Shown: positions 1 through 7,858 of the stretch, one piece after another
Layout of the letters: every line of letters begins with the position of its first letter
Numbering within the stretch: the stretch's first letter is position 1
Assembly (NCBI RefSeq): GCF_018408575.1
Contig: NZ_AP023418.1
Coordinates: 558,001-622,000, forward strand
Direction: 5' to 3'
Length of the DNA stretch: 64,000 bases
DNA from: Vescimonas coprocola
GTDB taxonomy: Bacteria > Bacillota > Clostridia > Oscillospirales > Oscillospiraceae
Made by a program: the position numbers and the translations under genes
Notes under the pieces: generated by a model
What the model was told of the DNA's origin: nothing
Databases searched by the model: none
Seen by the model: only the letters and a program-made list of their open reading frames with translations

Positions 1-434
1 ATCTCCTTGAGACGGGCGTTGACGTCGGCGGCCATGACCTTCACCTCGGCACGGGGGGCCTCCAGACCCTTGTACTGGCCCAGCGTCACCTCGGGATACA
101 CCGCCACGGTGCACTGAAAGACCACGCCGTCCTTGCCGCAGGACTCCAGCTCCACCTGGGGATAGCCCACGACCTCCAGCTTCTGCTCCTGCACGGCGGC
201 CTCATAGGCGTCGGGCAGCACGATATTCACAGCCTCCTCGTAAAAGACCTCAGCGCCGTACATTCCCTCGATGATCTTGCGGGGAGCCTTGCCGGGGCGG
301 AAGCCGGGGACGTTCATCTTGCCACGCATCTGCAGATAGGCCTTGTTGACAGCCTTCTCGAATTCTTCTGCGCCGACCTCGATGGTCAGCTTGACCTGGC
401 TCTTTTCCAGATTTTCACAGGACTTTACACTCAT
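1..434 (-). CDS. tig: Trigger factor, N-terminal part (runs off the window)
   Basis: Ribosome-associated chaperone and prolyl isomerase that meets nascent chains at the exit tunnel. Only about 144 N-terminal residues are present. They contain the family ribosome-binding signature NVPGFRPGKAPRKII near residue 43 and the following MYGAEVFYEEAV helix. The ATG at 434 follows a GGAGGA Shine-Dalgarno sequence about 8 bases upstream. The PPIase and C-terminal domains lie outside the window. No convincing promoter was found in the AT-rich 90 bp upstream. Identity is secure from the signature; completeness cannot be judged. Confidence 0.93.
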   Translation of the reverse strand, partial: MSVKSCENLEKSQVKLTIEVGAEEFEKAVNKAYLQMRGKMNVPGFRPGKAPRKIIEGMYGAEVFYEEAVNIVLPDAYEAAVQEQKLEVVGYPQVELESCGKDGVVFQCTVAVYPEVTLGQYKGLEAPRAEVKVMAADVNARLKE

Positions 435-525
435 TTTGACTTTTCCTCCGTTCAGCATTCATTTATAATCAATGCAATTTTATATAATACCAGAAAACAA
501 TTTCAATTTCCACACCTTTTTTGCA

Positions 526-1215
526 TCATTCGCAAATTTTTTTGGGAACAAATTTCAGATAGTCCGCCGACACCAGCGAAAACTCCGTTCCATCCCACAT
601 TCCCTCGATGGCCCGGCGGTGGGAAGCGCCGTGCAGATGGCCGTAGCAGCACAGCTTCACGCCGTACTCCTTCAGCAGCCGCAGGATCTCCGGGCAGCGG
701 TAGCCCTGATACAGGGGCGGATAGTGGAGAAACACCAGCTTCTCGTGCTCCCCCGCCGCCTTCAGGGAGGTCTCCAGCCGGCCGATCTCCCGCAGCAGCA
801 CCTTTTCGTCGTGGGTCCCCTGGTTGTCCAGCTCGTAAAACCACCCACGGGTGCCGCACAGGGCCAGCTCTCCGTAGAACTTACAGTTGTTGTGGAGAAT
901 TTCCATGGTGGTCAGCTCATGCTCCCGGAAGAACCGCTCCATCTTGGCGGCGGTGTTCCACCAGTAGTCGTGGTTGCCCTTGAGCAGATACTTCTTCCCC
1001 GGCAGGGCGTCGATGAACCGGAAGTCCTCCAGCGATTCCTCCAGACTCATGCCCCAGGACAGGTCGCCGCACAGCACGGTGACGTCCTCCGGTCTCAGAG
1101 CGGAGAAGGCCTCCTTCAGCCGGGACACATAGTCCTGCCAGCCGTCTCCGAAGATCTCCATGGATTTGTTGGAATTGAGGGACAGATGCAGATCCCCCAG
1201 AGCATACAGCGCCAT
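526..1215 (-). CDS. Calcineurin-like metallophosphoesterase
   Basis: A 229-residue cytoplasmic phosphohydrolase of the calcineurin superfamily. The dimetal site motifs appear in order: GDLHL (residues 7-11), GDLSWG (about 50), GNHDYWW (about 80), HYPP (about 164) and YGHLHG (about 192). These are the expected Asp, Asn and His ligands. No signal peptide or extra domain is visible. A GGAGAGGAGG ribosome site precedes the ATG, and the gene starts 21 bp after the dipeptidase stop, so it is probably the last gene of the rbgA operon. The substrate is unknown; related Firmicute proteins are annotated only as phosphoesterases. Confidence 0.88.
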   Translation of the reverse strand: MALYALGDLHLSLNSNKSMEIFGDGWQDYVSRLKEAFSALRPEDVTVLCGDLSWGMSLEESLEDFRFIDALPGKKYLLKGNHDYWWNTAAKMERFFREHELTTMEILHNNCKFYGELALCGTRGWFYELDNQGTHDEKVLLREIGRLETSLKAAGEHEKLVFLHYPPLYQGYRCPEILRLLKEYGVKLCCYGHLHGASHRRAIEGMWDGTEFSLVSADYLKFVPKKICE

Positions 1216-1236
1216 GCGCCGCCTCCTCTCCCGATT

Positions 1237-2214
1237 TTATATCAGCCGCCGCAGATTGTTCCAGAACAGATCCTCCAGCAGCGACTGGGGATAGCCCCGG
1301 TCCGCCAGCGCCTGCCACAGCAGCGGCACATCCTCCAGACCCCGCATCCCGCCGGCCAGCAGCTCGCAGCCGTCCATGTCGCCGCCCAGACACAGAGACC
1401 TTTCCCCGTCCAGCTCCAGAAAATGCTCCACATGGCGCACCAGACCCTCTATGGTAGGGTCCTCTCCCACAAAGTGCTGGTAGTAGTTGAGCCCTGCCAC
1501 GCCGCCGCTGTCCCGGATGGCCCGGAACATATCGTCGGTGAGGTTGCGCCGGTGGGGGCAGACGGCCCGGCTGTTGGAGTGGGAGGCCACCACAGGCCGC
1601 CGGGAAAGACGCACCACGTCCCAGAAGCCCGCATCCGACAGATGGGACACGTCTATGTAGATGGACAGCTCCTCCATCCGCCGCAGGAAGTCCCGGCCAT
1701 AAGCGGTCAGTCCCTGCTCCGGCTGCTGGGCATTGGAGCCGGAGAGACGGTTGGCGTAGTTCCACACCGGGTTCAGCAGCCGCACGCCCCAGTCATAGGC
1801 AGTGTCCAGCCGCCGGATGTCGCAGTCCAGCAGCTCGGCGCCCTCGATGCTCAGCAGCGCCGCCGCCTTGCCTTGCCCCACGGCCTCGTCCACCTCCGCC
1901 CCGGTGCGGCAGGGGAGGATGCGCTCCCGGTTCTCCTCCATCTCCCGCAGGAACCGCTGGTGGAGCAGAACGCCCTGCTCCGGCATGGAGCTGCCCTCCG
2001 GCACCAGCTGGGGGCTCTGGTATAGGGCAAAAAACTGGGCATAGCGGGCAAAGCCCCCGGCCCGCTCCAGATCGATGTGTCCGCCGCTGCGGCGCAAATT
2101 ACCCGCAATGTCGTAGAAGGCCCGCAGCTCCGGGTCCCGAAAGAGCGTCCCCGCCGTGTGGCAGCGGTGGATGGTGTCGCAGTGTGCGTCAAAATAGGGA
2201 ATCGTATGTATCAC
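1237..2214 (-). CDS. Membrane dipeptidase family (M19) protein
   Basis: A zinc dipeptidase-like enzyme of the renal dipeptidase family, 325 residues, expected to cleave dipeptides with broad or D-amino-acid tolerance. Metal-site motifs are present: DAHCDT (residues 9-14), a central SIEGAE carrying the bridging Glu, DVSHLSDAGFWDV, SHSNSR and GGDMDG near the C-terminus. The start is a GTG one base after the yraN stop codon, with no upstream in-frame ATG, so translation probably depends on coupling. No signal peptide is seen, so despite the family name it is likely cytoplasmic. The natural substrate is not known. Confidence 0.9.
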   Translation of the reverse strand: MIHTIPYFDAHCDTIHRCHTAGTLFRDPELRAFYDIAGNLRRSGGHIDLERAGGFARYAQFFALYQSPQLVPEGSSMPEQGVLLHQRFLREMEENRERILPCRTGAEVDEAVGQGKAAALLSIEGAELLDCDIRRLDTAYDWGVRLLNPVWNYANRLSGSNAQQPEQGLTAYGRDFLRRMEELSIYIDVSHLSDAGFWDVVRLSRRPVVASHSNSRAVCPHRRNLTDDMFRAIRDSGGVAGLNYYQHFVGEDPTIEGLVRHVEHFLELDGERSLCLGGDMDGCELLAGGMRGLEDVPLLWQALADRGYPQSLLEDLFWNNLRRLI

Positions 2215-2215
2215 C

Positions 2216-2572
2216 TCAAAATGCGTTTTCGATGTATTCTATGTGGGTGGCGGAGAGGGAGTGCGCCCCGTCGGTATAGACCTCTGCCACGTCGAAGCGG
2301 ACGGGGCAGTCCAGCCCCTTTTCCATCAGATAGAAAGCCGCCGTTTTGCGGATGCGCTCCTGCTTGGCGGCGGTGACGTACTCTCTGGGCAGGCCGCAGG
2401 CCAGATTGCTGCGGGTCTTGACCTCCACAAAGCACAGCACGCCGCCCTTGCGGGCGATGAGGTCGATCTCCCCGAACCGGCAGTGATAGCTGTGAGCCAG
2501 CAGCTCATAGCGCCTGCGCCGCAGATAGTTGGCGATCTGGGCCTCGCCCCATACGCCCTCCGCCCGGCTCAT
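2216..2572 (-). CDS. yraN: YraN/UPF0102 family nuclease-like protein
   Basis: A 118-residue protein of the UPF0102 family, an endonuclease-like fold of uncertain role. The restriction-endonuclease-like core GEIDLIARK followed by FVEVKTRS is visible, with Glu, Asp, Glu and Lys placed as in the family. I chose the ATG at 2572 because it forms an ATGA overlap with the rnhB stop; a longer frame reading upstream would overlap rnhB by 50 bases without a ribosome site. The rnhB-yraN pairing is common in bacteria. Function in DNA processing is an inference from fold only. Confidence 0.9.
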   Translation of the reverse strand: MSRAEGVWGEAQIANYLRRRRYELLAHSYHCRFGEIDLIARKGGVLCFVEVKTRSNLACGLPREYVTAAKQERIRKTAAFYLMEKGLDCPVRFDVAEVYTDGAHSLSATHIEYIENAF

Positions 2573-3192
2573 GTGCGCCGCTCCTTCCACTTGGTGAGAA
2601 AGCTCATCCGGTGCTCCGGACATGGTCCGTATCGGTCCAGCATGGCGTAGTGCAGCTTGGTGCCGTAGCCCTTATGCCTGGCGAACTGATACTGCGGATA
2701 CAGAGAGTCCAGTACCCGGCACACATACCGGTCCCGACTCACCTTGGCCAGTATTGAGGCTGCGGCAATGGACGCCGAGCGCCCGTCCCCGCCCACCACC
2801 GTCTCATGGGGTGTGGTGATGGCGGCGGATCGCCCGTGATCCCGGTTGCCGTCGATGAGGGCATAATCCGCCGGGATCGCCAGAGCGTTGATGGCCAGCT
2901 GCATGGCCTTCATCCGTGCGCTGAGGATGTCCGTTGCGTCGATCTCCTCTGCACTGACGGAGGCCACCGCCCACGCCGCCGCCTGTTGGCAGATGACGTC
3001 GAACAGCACCTCCCGCTTCTTCTCCGTCAGCTTCTTGCTGTCGTCAAGGCCGGGGATGCAGCCGTCCACCGGCAGGATCACCGCCGCTGCGTATACCGGC
3101 CCCATCAGCGGCCCGGCCCCTGCCTCGTCGCAGCCGCACACGGCGGCGCAGCCACGGGCCATGGCGGCCTTTTCCAGCGAGAAGTCCGTCAT
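2569..3192 (-). CDS. rnhB: Ribonuclease HII
   Basis: Removes ribonucleotides and RNA primers from RNA-DNA hybrids; 207 residues, normal length. The catalytic acidic residues sit in CDEAGAGPLMGPV near the N-terminus (Asp21-Glu22), LDDSKKLTEKKRE near 50, and ALIDGN near 113. The family glycine loop is usually DEAGRGPLAG; here the conserved arginine is alanine (GAG instead of GRG). ATGA overlaps link it to rbgA upstream and yraN downstream, giving a tightly coupled cluster like the ylqF-rnhB pair of Bacillus. Still very likely an active RNase HII. Confidence 0.95.
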   Translation of the reverse strand: MTDFSLEKAAMARGCAAVCGCDEAGAGPLMGPVYAAAVILPVDGCIPGLDDSKKLTEKKREVLFDVICQQAAAWAVASVSAEEIDATDILSARMKAMQLAINALAIPADYALIDGNRDHGRSAAITTPHETVVGGDGRSASIAAASILAKVSRDRYVCRVLDSLYPQYQFARHKGYGTKLHYAMLDRYGPCPEHRMSFLTKWKERRT

Positions 3193-4055
3193 GTGGCGTC
3201 CTCCACCGTCTCCAGTGTGAAGCGGCCCAGCTTGCCGCCCCGGAACTCGTCTAACAGGATGCGGGCCATGCGCTCGGTATCCACCTGCGCCCCCCGCATG
3301 AGAAAGCCCCGCTTGCGCCCGGCCTTCTCCAGCAGGTCATACCCGCTGTCCTCCGGCTCCACGGCGATCTTATACCGCTCCTCCAGCACCGAGGTATAGT
3401 GCTGTCCCAGATACTCCATGAGATAGCAGGCCAGCTCCTCGATGTCCAGCACGTCGTCCTTGATGGCCCCGGTGAAGGCCAGACGCTTGCCCACCTCCGG
3501 GTCGTCGAACTTGGGCCACAGGATACCCGGCGTGTCCAGCAGCTCCAGCGTGCTGTCCACCGGCACCCACTGCTTGCTGCGGGTGACGCCGGGCCGGTCC
3601 TCGGCTTTTGCGGTCTTGCGGCGGGCTACTTTATTGATAAAGGTGGATTTTCCCACGTTGGGGATGCCCAGCACCATGACCCGCACCACACGGCCCACCT
3701 GCCCCTTCTGAGCATAGGCCTCCAGTTTATCCCGCAGCAGCTCCCGCACGGCGGCGGCGAACTGGGCGGTGCCGGCGCCGCCCTTGGCGTTGGCCTCCAG
3801 CACGGCATAGCCCTTCTCCCGGAAGTAGGCAGCCCAGCGCCGGGTCTGGCCGGGATCGGCCTGATCCACCCGGTTCAGCACCACCAGACGGGGCTTGCCC
3901 GCCGTCAGCTCGTCCACATCCGGGTTCCGGCTGGCCAGCGGGATGCGGGCATCCAGAATTTCGCATACAGCGTCCATATGCCCGATCTCGGCGGCGATCA
4001 TCCGCCGGGTCTTGGTCATGTGACCGGGGAACCAGCTCAGGCTCTCTACCTGCAT
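3189..4055 (-). CDS. rbgA: Ribosome biogenesis GTPase RbgA (YlqF)
   Basis: A circularly permuted GTPase needed for late assembly of the 50S subunit in Firmicutes. It has the N-terminal WFPGHMTK signature, then G4 (NRVD, about residue 60) ahead of G1 (GIPNVGKST, about 130) and G3 (DTPG, about 175). This is the permuted order typical of the family. The C-terminal ANTAR-like region follows; total 288 residues. I prefer the ATG at 4055 over the GTG at 4064, because the AAGAAAGG site is too close to the GTG. First gene of the minus-strand operon running to about 526. Confidence 0.95.
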   Translation of the reverse strand: MQVESLSWFPGHMTKTRRMIAAEIGHMDAVCEILDARIPLASRNPDVDELTAGKPRLVVLNRVDQADPGQTRRWAAYFREKGYAVLEANAKGGAGTAQFAAAVRELLRDKLEAYAQKGQVGRVVRVMVLGIPNVGKSTFINKVARRKTAKAEDRPGVTRSKQWVPVDSTLELLDTPGILWPKFDDPEVGKRLAFTGAIKDDVLDIEELACYLMEYLGQHYTSVLEERYKIAVEPEDSGYDLLEKAGRKRGFLMRGAQVDTERMARILLDEFRGGKLGRFTLETVEDAT

Positions 4056-4102
4056 CTGTCTCACACCTTTCTTCGTTGGATATTTACCTTCTGATCCAGG
4101 CT

Positions 4103-4131
4103 ATCATATCACATCCGCCGCCCCCTGTCCA
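4103..4131 (-). promoter_or_regulatory. Sigma-A promoter for the rbgA operon
   Basis: On the minus strand, TGGACA (4126-4131) and TATGAT (4103-4108) are separated by 17 bp, with a TGn extended -10. It lies about 50 bp upstream of the rbgA start and is divergent from the sortase promoter. Confidence 0.7.
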
Positions 4132-4178
4132 GCGCAGAAACCCCTGTCCCGTTCCTCCGGAGGGCATCAAGCTTTTTC

Positions 4179-4207
4179 TTGAAAAGCGGTGGGCCATCTG
4201 GTATAAT
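4179..4207 (+). promoter_or_regulatory. Sigma-A promoter for srtB
   Basis: TTGAAA (4179-4184) and TATAAT (4202-4207) with a 17-bp spacer, 29 bp before the sortase start codon. Near-consensus. Confidence 0.8.
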
Positions 4208-4235
4208 GTAAAAAATCAACAGGGAGGGCTCCGGT

Positions 4236-5006
4236 ATGAAGAAAGCGGTATACTATATCCTGCTGGCAGTATTCATAGGTGTATTTCTCTTTGCAGCCTA
4301 TCAGATCGGCAGCTATATGCTGGAAAAGCACAAGAGCGACGAGGTGCTGAAGGATGCCGGCAAATACGTCTACATCCCGGACCTGAGCAGCGATGAGGAG
4401 CCGGAAGGGGAGCCGGAGCAGGTCTACGTGGACTTTGCGGCGCTGGAAGGCGTCAACAGCGACATCGTGGCGTGGCTCTACGGGGCGGACACGGGCCTGA
4501 ACTACCCCATCGTGCAGGCGGAGGACAACGACTACTATCTCTATCGCCTGCTGGACGGCACATGGAACAAGAACGGCACCATCTTCATGGACTACGTCAA
4601 TCGCTCGGACTTCTCCGACCAGAATACGCTGGTCTACGGCCATCACATGAAGTCCGGCGCCATGTTCGGCGCACTGGTGCAGTATAAGAAGCAGGAGTTC
4701 TACGACGCCCACCCCTATCTGTATCTCTACACTCCCCAGCAGAGCTACCGGCTGGACCTGATCGCCGGGTCCGTGGTGGACTATGACGACGCCGTGTACT
4801 CCACGGTGCTGTCGGCAGATACGGTGAGTGCGCTGGTGCGCTCGTCCCGGTTCGAGTCCAAGACGCCGGTGCCAGAGGACCTCTCCAGCGCCCATTTGGT
4901 GACCCTCTCCACCTGCTCGTATGAGTTTGAAGATGCCCGGTTTGTGGTGGTGGGTGTCCTGACCGCCATCGATCCGGTGGCGGCCCCCACCGGAAGCGGC
5001 GAATAA
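4236..5006 (+). CDS. srtB: Class B sortase
   Basis: A membrane-anchored cysteine transpeptidase that attaches surface proteins to the cell wall; 256 residues. One N-terminal transmembrane anchor (residues 4-24) is followed by an acidic linker and the sortase beta-barrel. Catalytic residues are visible: His in YGHHM (about 132), Cys in TLSTCSYEF (about 229) and Arg in DARFVVVG shortly after. TLSTC is the usual catalytic motif. It has its own promoter and terminator, so it is monocistronic. No substrate gene adjoins it, but the surface nucleotidase at 10072-12963 carries a KPATG sorting signal and is a candidate client. Clostridial SrtB enzymes are known to accept PxTG-type motifs rather than only NPQTN. 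Confidence 0.95.
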   Translation: MKKAVYYILLAVFIGVFLFAAYQIGSYMLEKHKSDEVLKDAGKYVYIPDLSSDEEPEGEPEQVYVDFAALEGVNSDIVAWLYGADTGLNYPIVQAEDNDYYLYRLLDGTWNKNGTIFMDYVNRSDFSDQNTLVYGHHMKSGAMFGALVQYKKQEFYDAHPYLYLYTPQQSYRLDLIAGSVVDYDDAVYSTVLSADTVSALVRSSRFESKTPVPEDLSSAHLVTLSTCSYEFEDARFVVVGVLTAIDPVAAPTGSGE

Positions 5007-5012
5007 TGTCCC

Positions 5013-5047
5013 CTGCGGTAGAGCGTAAGCCCTACCGCAGCTTTTTT
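5013..5047 (+). terminator. Rho-independent terminator of srtB
   Basis: A 9-bp GC-rich stem (CTGCGGTAG/CTACCGCAG) followed by six T residues, seven bases after the srtB stop. Confidence 0.9.
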
Positions 5048-5092
5048 ATCCCATTGTTCACAGGAAGTTTACACGCCCCGCCCCGGCGGGAA

Positions 5093-5121
5093 TTGACAAT
5101 AACGGACAGACTGTCTATAAT
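5093..5121 (+). promoter_or_regulatory. Perfect-consensus sigma-A promoter
   Basis: TTGACA (5093-5098), exactly 17 bp, then TATAAT (5116-5121). Both hexamers are the full consensus. Drives the 93-residue membrane protein and possibly htpG. Confidence 0.9.
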
Positions 5122-5150
5122 TGACCATAGAGAAATGGGGAGGGATGAAA

Positions 5151-5432
5151 ATGCTTTCGACCAAGGTACACAAGGCTCGGCAGCTGGCGTCACACGCCCT
5201 GCCTCTGACACGGCGCATCCTGTCGCTGGGGAAGGGACTTCTCCACAAGGTGACGGGTCTGGCGGGCCGGCTATTGGGTACTGTGGGCCGCTGCGTCCGG
5301 CAGGTGACGGATTATCTGCTGGAGAGCAAGGCCGTGCGGCTGCTGCTGAAGCTCACCATGATCGTCTCCGCTGTGGCCACGGTGCTCACGGGACTGGGCT
5401 ATCTGCTGTGCAGCAAACGCCAGCGCAGCTGA
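5151..5432 (+). CDS. Small basic membrane protein, function unknown
   Basis: I do not recognise this 93-residue protein. It is strongly basic, has several amphipathic leucine-rich stretches, and ends with one hydrophobic helix (roughly residues 62-84: LLLKLTMIVSAVATVLTG) before a short basic tail. The GGGGAGGG ribosome site at 5137-5144 is too close to the ATG at 5145, so the ATG at 5151 is the better start. It stands behind a perfect consensus promoter and 61 bp ahead of htpG, with a hairpin between them. That suggests strong expression and possible co-transcription with the chaperone. Confidence 0.65.
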   Translation: MLSTKVHKARQLASHALPLTRRILSLGKGLLHKVTGLAGRLLGTVGRCVRQVTDYLLESKAVRLLLKLTMIVSAVATVLTGLGYLLCSKRQRS

Positions 5433-5444
5433 ACAGGTAAAAAG

Positions 5445-5468
5445 CGGGAGGCGCTGCGGCGTCTCCCG
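5445..5468 (+). promoter_or_regulatory. Intercistronic hairpin ahead of htpG
   Basis: A 10-bp stem with a TGCG tetraloop sits between the small membrane protein and htpG. It is not followed by a T-run, so it is not a normal terminator. It could stabilise the mRNA 3' end or modulate htpG expression; role inferred only from structure. No CIRCE element was found here. Confidence 0.4.
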
Positions 5469-5493
5469 ATCTATTAGAAAAGAGGAATCAACT

Positions 5494-7368
5494 ATGGAAA
5501 GAAAAGAATTTCAGGCGGAGTCCAAGCGTCTGCTGGAGCTGATGATCCACTCCATCTACACCCATAAGGAGATCTTCCTGCGGGAGATCTTGTCCAACGC
5601 CTCCGACGCCATCGACAAGCTGTGCTACCGCTCCCTGACGGATGAGCAGGTGGGCATGAAGCGGGAGGATTTCGCCATCACCATCCGCCCCGATCAGGAG
5701 GCCCGCACCCTCACCGTCAGCGACAACGGCATCGGCATGAACGATACCGATCTGGAGCAGAATCTGGGCGTCATCGCCTCCAGCGGTACCTTCCAGTTCC
5801 GTCAGGAGCTGGATAAGGACGCCGAGAGCGACGTTATCGGCCAGTTCGGTGTGGGCTTCTACTCTGCCTTCATGGTGGCCGACCACATCACCGTCGTCAC
5901 CCGGAAGTACGGTGATGAGCAGGGGTGGCGCTGGGAGTCCGACGGCGTGGAGGGCTATACCATCGAACCCTGCCGGAAGGACACTGTGGGTACGGATATC
6001 ATCATGCACCTGAAGGCCGACGAGGAGCCGGAGGAGTACAGCCAGTACCTGCAGGAGCACACCCTCCAGCGTCTGGTGAAGAAGTACTCCGACTATATCC
6101 GCTTCCCCATCCGTATGGAAATGACCCGCTCCAAGCGCAAGGAGGGCTGTCCGGAGGACAAGCCGGAGTATGAGGAGATCAAGGAGTGGGAGACCCTCAA
6201 CAGCATGGTCCCCCTGTGGCAGCGGAAGAAGAGCGAGGTCACACGGGAGGAGTACGACAAGTTCTATCAGGAGCACTTCGGGGATTTCGCTCCGCCCCAG
6301 TCGGTGATCACCGTCTCTGCGGAGGGGGCCGTTACCTATAAGGCCCTGCTGTTCATTCCCTCCCAGCCCTCCGGCCAGTACTATACCGAGGACTTCGAGC
6401 CGGGCCTGCAGCTGTATTCCAGCGGCGTGATGATCATGGATAAGTGCGCCGATCTGCTGCCGGAGTGCTTCAACTTCGTCCGTGGTGTGGTGGACTCCCC
6501 GGATCTGAGCCTGAACATCTCCCGTGAGCTGCTGCAGCACGACCGCCAGCTGAAGGTCATTTCCAACAATCTGGAGAAGAAGATCCGCAGCGAGCTGGAG
6601 CGGATGCTGAAGGACGACCGGGAGGGCTATGAGAAGTTCTACCGCAGCTTCGGCCGCCAGCTGAAGCTCAGCGCCCTGAACAACTACGGCGCCATGAAGG
6701 AGAAGCTGCAGGATCTGCTGCTGTTCTACTCCTCCACCCAGAAGAAGCTGGTGACGCTGGGTGAGTACGTCTCCCGGATGCCGGAGGAGCAGAAGTATAT
6801 CTATTACGCCTCCGGCGACAGCGTGGAGGCGGTGGATCATCTGCCCCAGACGGAGCTGCTGAAGGACCGCAGCATGGAGATCCTGTACTTCACCGATAAG
6901 ACCGACGAGTTCATCCCCGATATCTTCCGCACCTACGGCGACAAGGCATTCCGCTCCGCCGTAGATGGCGATCTGGAGCTGGGGGACGAGAAGCAGCCGG
7001 AGACGGCGGATCATCAGGAGACGCTGGATTTTCTGAAGGAGACCTTGGGTAGCCGGGTGGATCAGGTGAAGGCCTCCAGCAAGCTGAAGTCCCATCCCGT
7101 CTGCCTTACCAGCGGCGAGGGCATGACCTTCGAAATGGAGAAGTACTTCGCCGCCGTGCAGCCAGACCTCGCCCTGAAGGCCAAGCGTATTCTGGAGGTG
7201 AACGTGGAGCATCCCGCCTTCGCCGCTCTGGAGTCCGCCCGCATCACGGACCCCGACCGGGCCAAAAAGTATGCCGAGATTCTGCTGAATCAGGCCATGC
7301 TCATTGCGGGTCTGCCGCTGGAGAATCCCTCCGACTATACGGATTTGCTCTGCTCCCTGTGGAAGTGA
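5494..7368 (+). CDS. htpG: Molecular chaperone HtpG (Hsp90)
   Basis: Cytoplasmic ATP-dependent Hsp90 chaperone, 624 residues, full length for bacterial HtpG. The N-terminal GHKL ATPase is clear: LSNASDAIDKL (about 34), DNGIGM (about 79) and GQFGVGFYSAFMV (about 116). The middle domain holds GVVDSPDLSLNISRE with the catalytic-loop arginine (about 340). The C-terminal dimerisation region is present. GAGGAA lies ahead of the ATG. The gene ends in its own terminator. Confidence 0.97.
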   Translation: MERKEFQAESKRLLELMIHSIYTHKEIFLREILSNASDAIDKLCYRSLTDEQVGMKREDFAITIRPDQEARTLTVSDNGIGMNDTDLEQNLGVIASSGTFQFRQELDKDAESDVIGQFGVGFYSAFMVADHITVVTRKYGDEQGWRWESDGVEGYTIEPCRKDTVGTDIIMHLKADEEPEEYSQYLQEHTLQRLVKKYSDYIRFPIRMEMTRSKRKEGCPEDKPEYEEIKEWETLNSMVPLWQRKKSEVTREEYDKFYQEHFGDFAPPQSVITVSAEGAVTYKALLFIPSQPSGQYYTEDFEPGLQLYSSGVMIMDKCADLLPECFNFVRGVVDSPDLSLNISRELLQHDRQLKVISNNLEKKIRSELERMLKDDREGYEKFYRSFGRQLKLSALNNYGAMKEKLQDLLLFYSSTQKKLVTLGEYVSRMPEEQKYIYYASGDSVEAVDHLPQTELLKDRSMEILYFTDKTDEFIPDIFRTYGDKAFRSAVDGDLELGDEKQPETADHQETLDFLKETLGSRVDQVKASSKLKSHPVCLTSGEGMTFEMEKYFAAVQPDLALKAKRILEVNVEHPAFAALESARITDPDRAKKYAEILLNQAMLIAGLPLENPSDYTDLLCSLWK

Positions 7369-7385
7369 TCCACAAAATACCAAAA

Positions 7386-7416
7386 GGACGCCGGCTAAGC
7401 GACCGGCGTCCTTTTT
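7386..7416 (+). terminator. Terminator after htpG
   Basis: A 9-bp stem GGACGCCGG/CCGGCGTCC flanked by AAAA and TTTTT, so it can act on both strands. Its T-run overlaps the stop codon of the minus-strand fragment next to it. Confidence 0.88.
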
Positions 7417-7525
7417 ATCTCGTGCTCAGCGGTAGCGCACGGGTATAGCGCCCCATGGCGGAGGCAGCATAGAGGGCCGTCAGCACCTCTGCGATGGGCA
7501 TGGCCAGCCATAGGCTCTCCGCCCC
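7415..7525 (-). pseudogene. Possible remnant of a MATE efflux transporter C-terminus
   Basis: On the minus strand the last roughly 34 codons before the stop at 7415 read WLAMPIAEVLTALYAA then GRYTRALP. This resembles the extreme C-terminal helix and tail of MATE-family drug/sodium antiporters. Upstream of about 7525 the frame turns into unrelated proline-rich sequence and no other MATE segment is present. If the resemblance is real, only the gene's tail survives here. The match is from memory and short, so chance is possible. Confidence 0.35.
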
Positions 7526-7574
7526 CGGCGGGGAGGGGAGAAATTTTAACTCCATGGGATCGCTCCCTTCCCAG

Positions 7575-7623
7575 AAAAAAAGCCGGATAAGGACAGACAT
7601 TTCAGTCTGCGCCTTATCCGGCT
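7575..7623 (-). terminator. Strong terminator closing the hydA transcription unit
   Basis: On the minus strand, a 12-bp perfect stem (AGCCGGATAAGG/CCTTATCCGGCT, extended by inner CAGAC pairing) is followed by seven T residues. It lies 236 bp after the stop of the membrane protein at 7859-8404. Confidence 0.88.
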
Positions 7624-7700
7624 GTCATTTCTCCGAAGGACTCGCCCTCCCAGCGAACACGGGGGATTGCAGCAGATGCCGATGGGGAAGTCAAGGACAG

Positions 7701-7742
7701 TGTTCTGCCGGTGCTGCATGGTGTTCTATCGGTGCTGCATGG
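7701..7742 (+). repeat. Two-copy 21-bp tandem repeat in a gene-poor patch
   Basis: Copies at 7701-7721 and 7722-7742 differ at two positions and share CGGTGCTGCATGG. A more degenerate third copy follows to about 7765. The region 7624-7858 has no credible coding sequence. The repeat may be decayed coding DNA or a 3' untranslated element of the minus-strand transcript. Confidence 0.5.
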
Positions 7743-7858
7743 TATTTTGAGGGTTGCTGCACCGGCGGTATTTAAGCTCAGCATCGACTGCTTACCGGAG
7801 CTGCACGGTGTTTGGCAGACACTGCAACCAGAGGGTCATAGGCTTTGTGCCGGGGTTT

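Noticed and set aside
472-2025. A 517-codon plus-strand frame across the metallophosphoesterase and dipeptidase genes
   Set aside because: Covers two motif-bearing genes on the other strand and shows no domain of its own.
5488-7383. A 631-codon minus-strand frame opposite htpG
   Set aside because: Leu/Gln/Gly/His-rich shadow with no initiation signal; htpG is certain.
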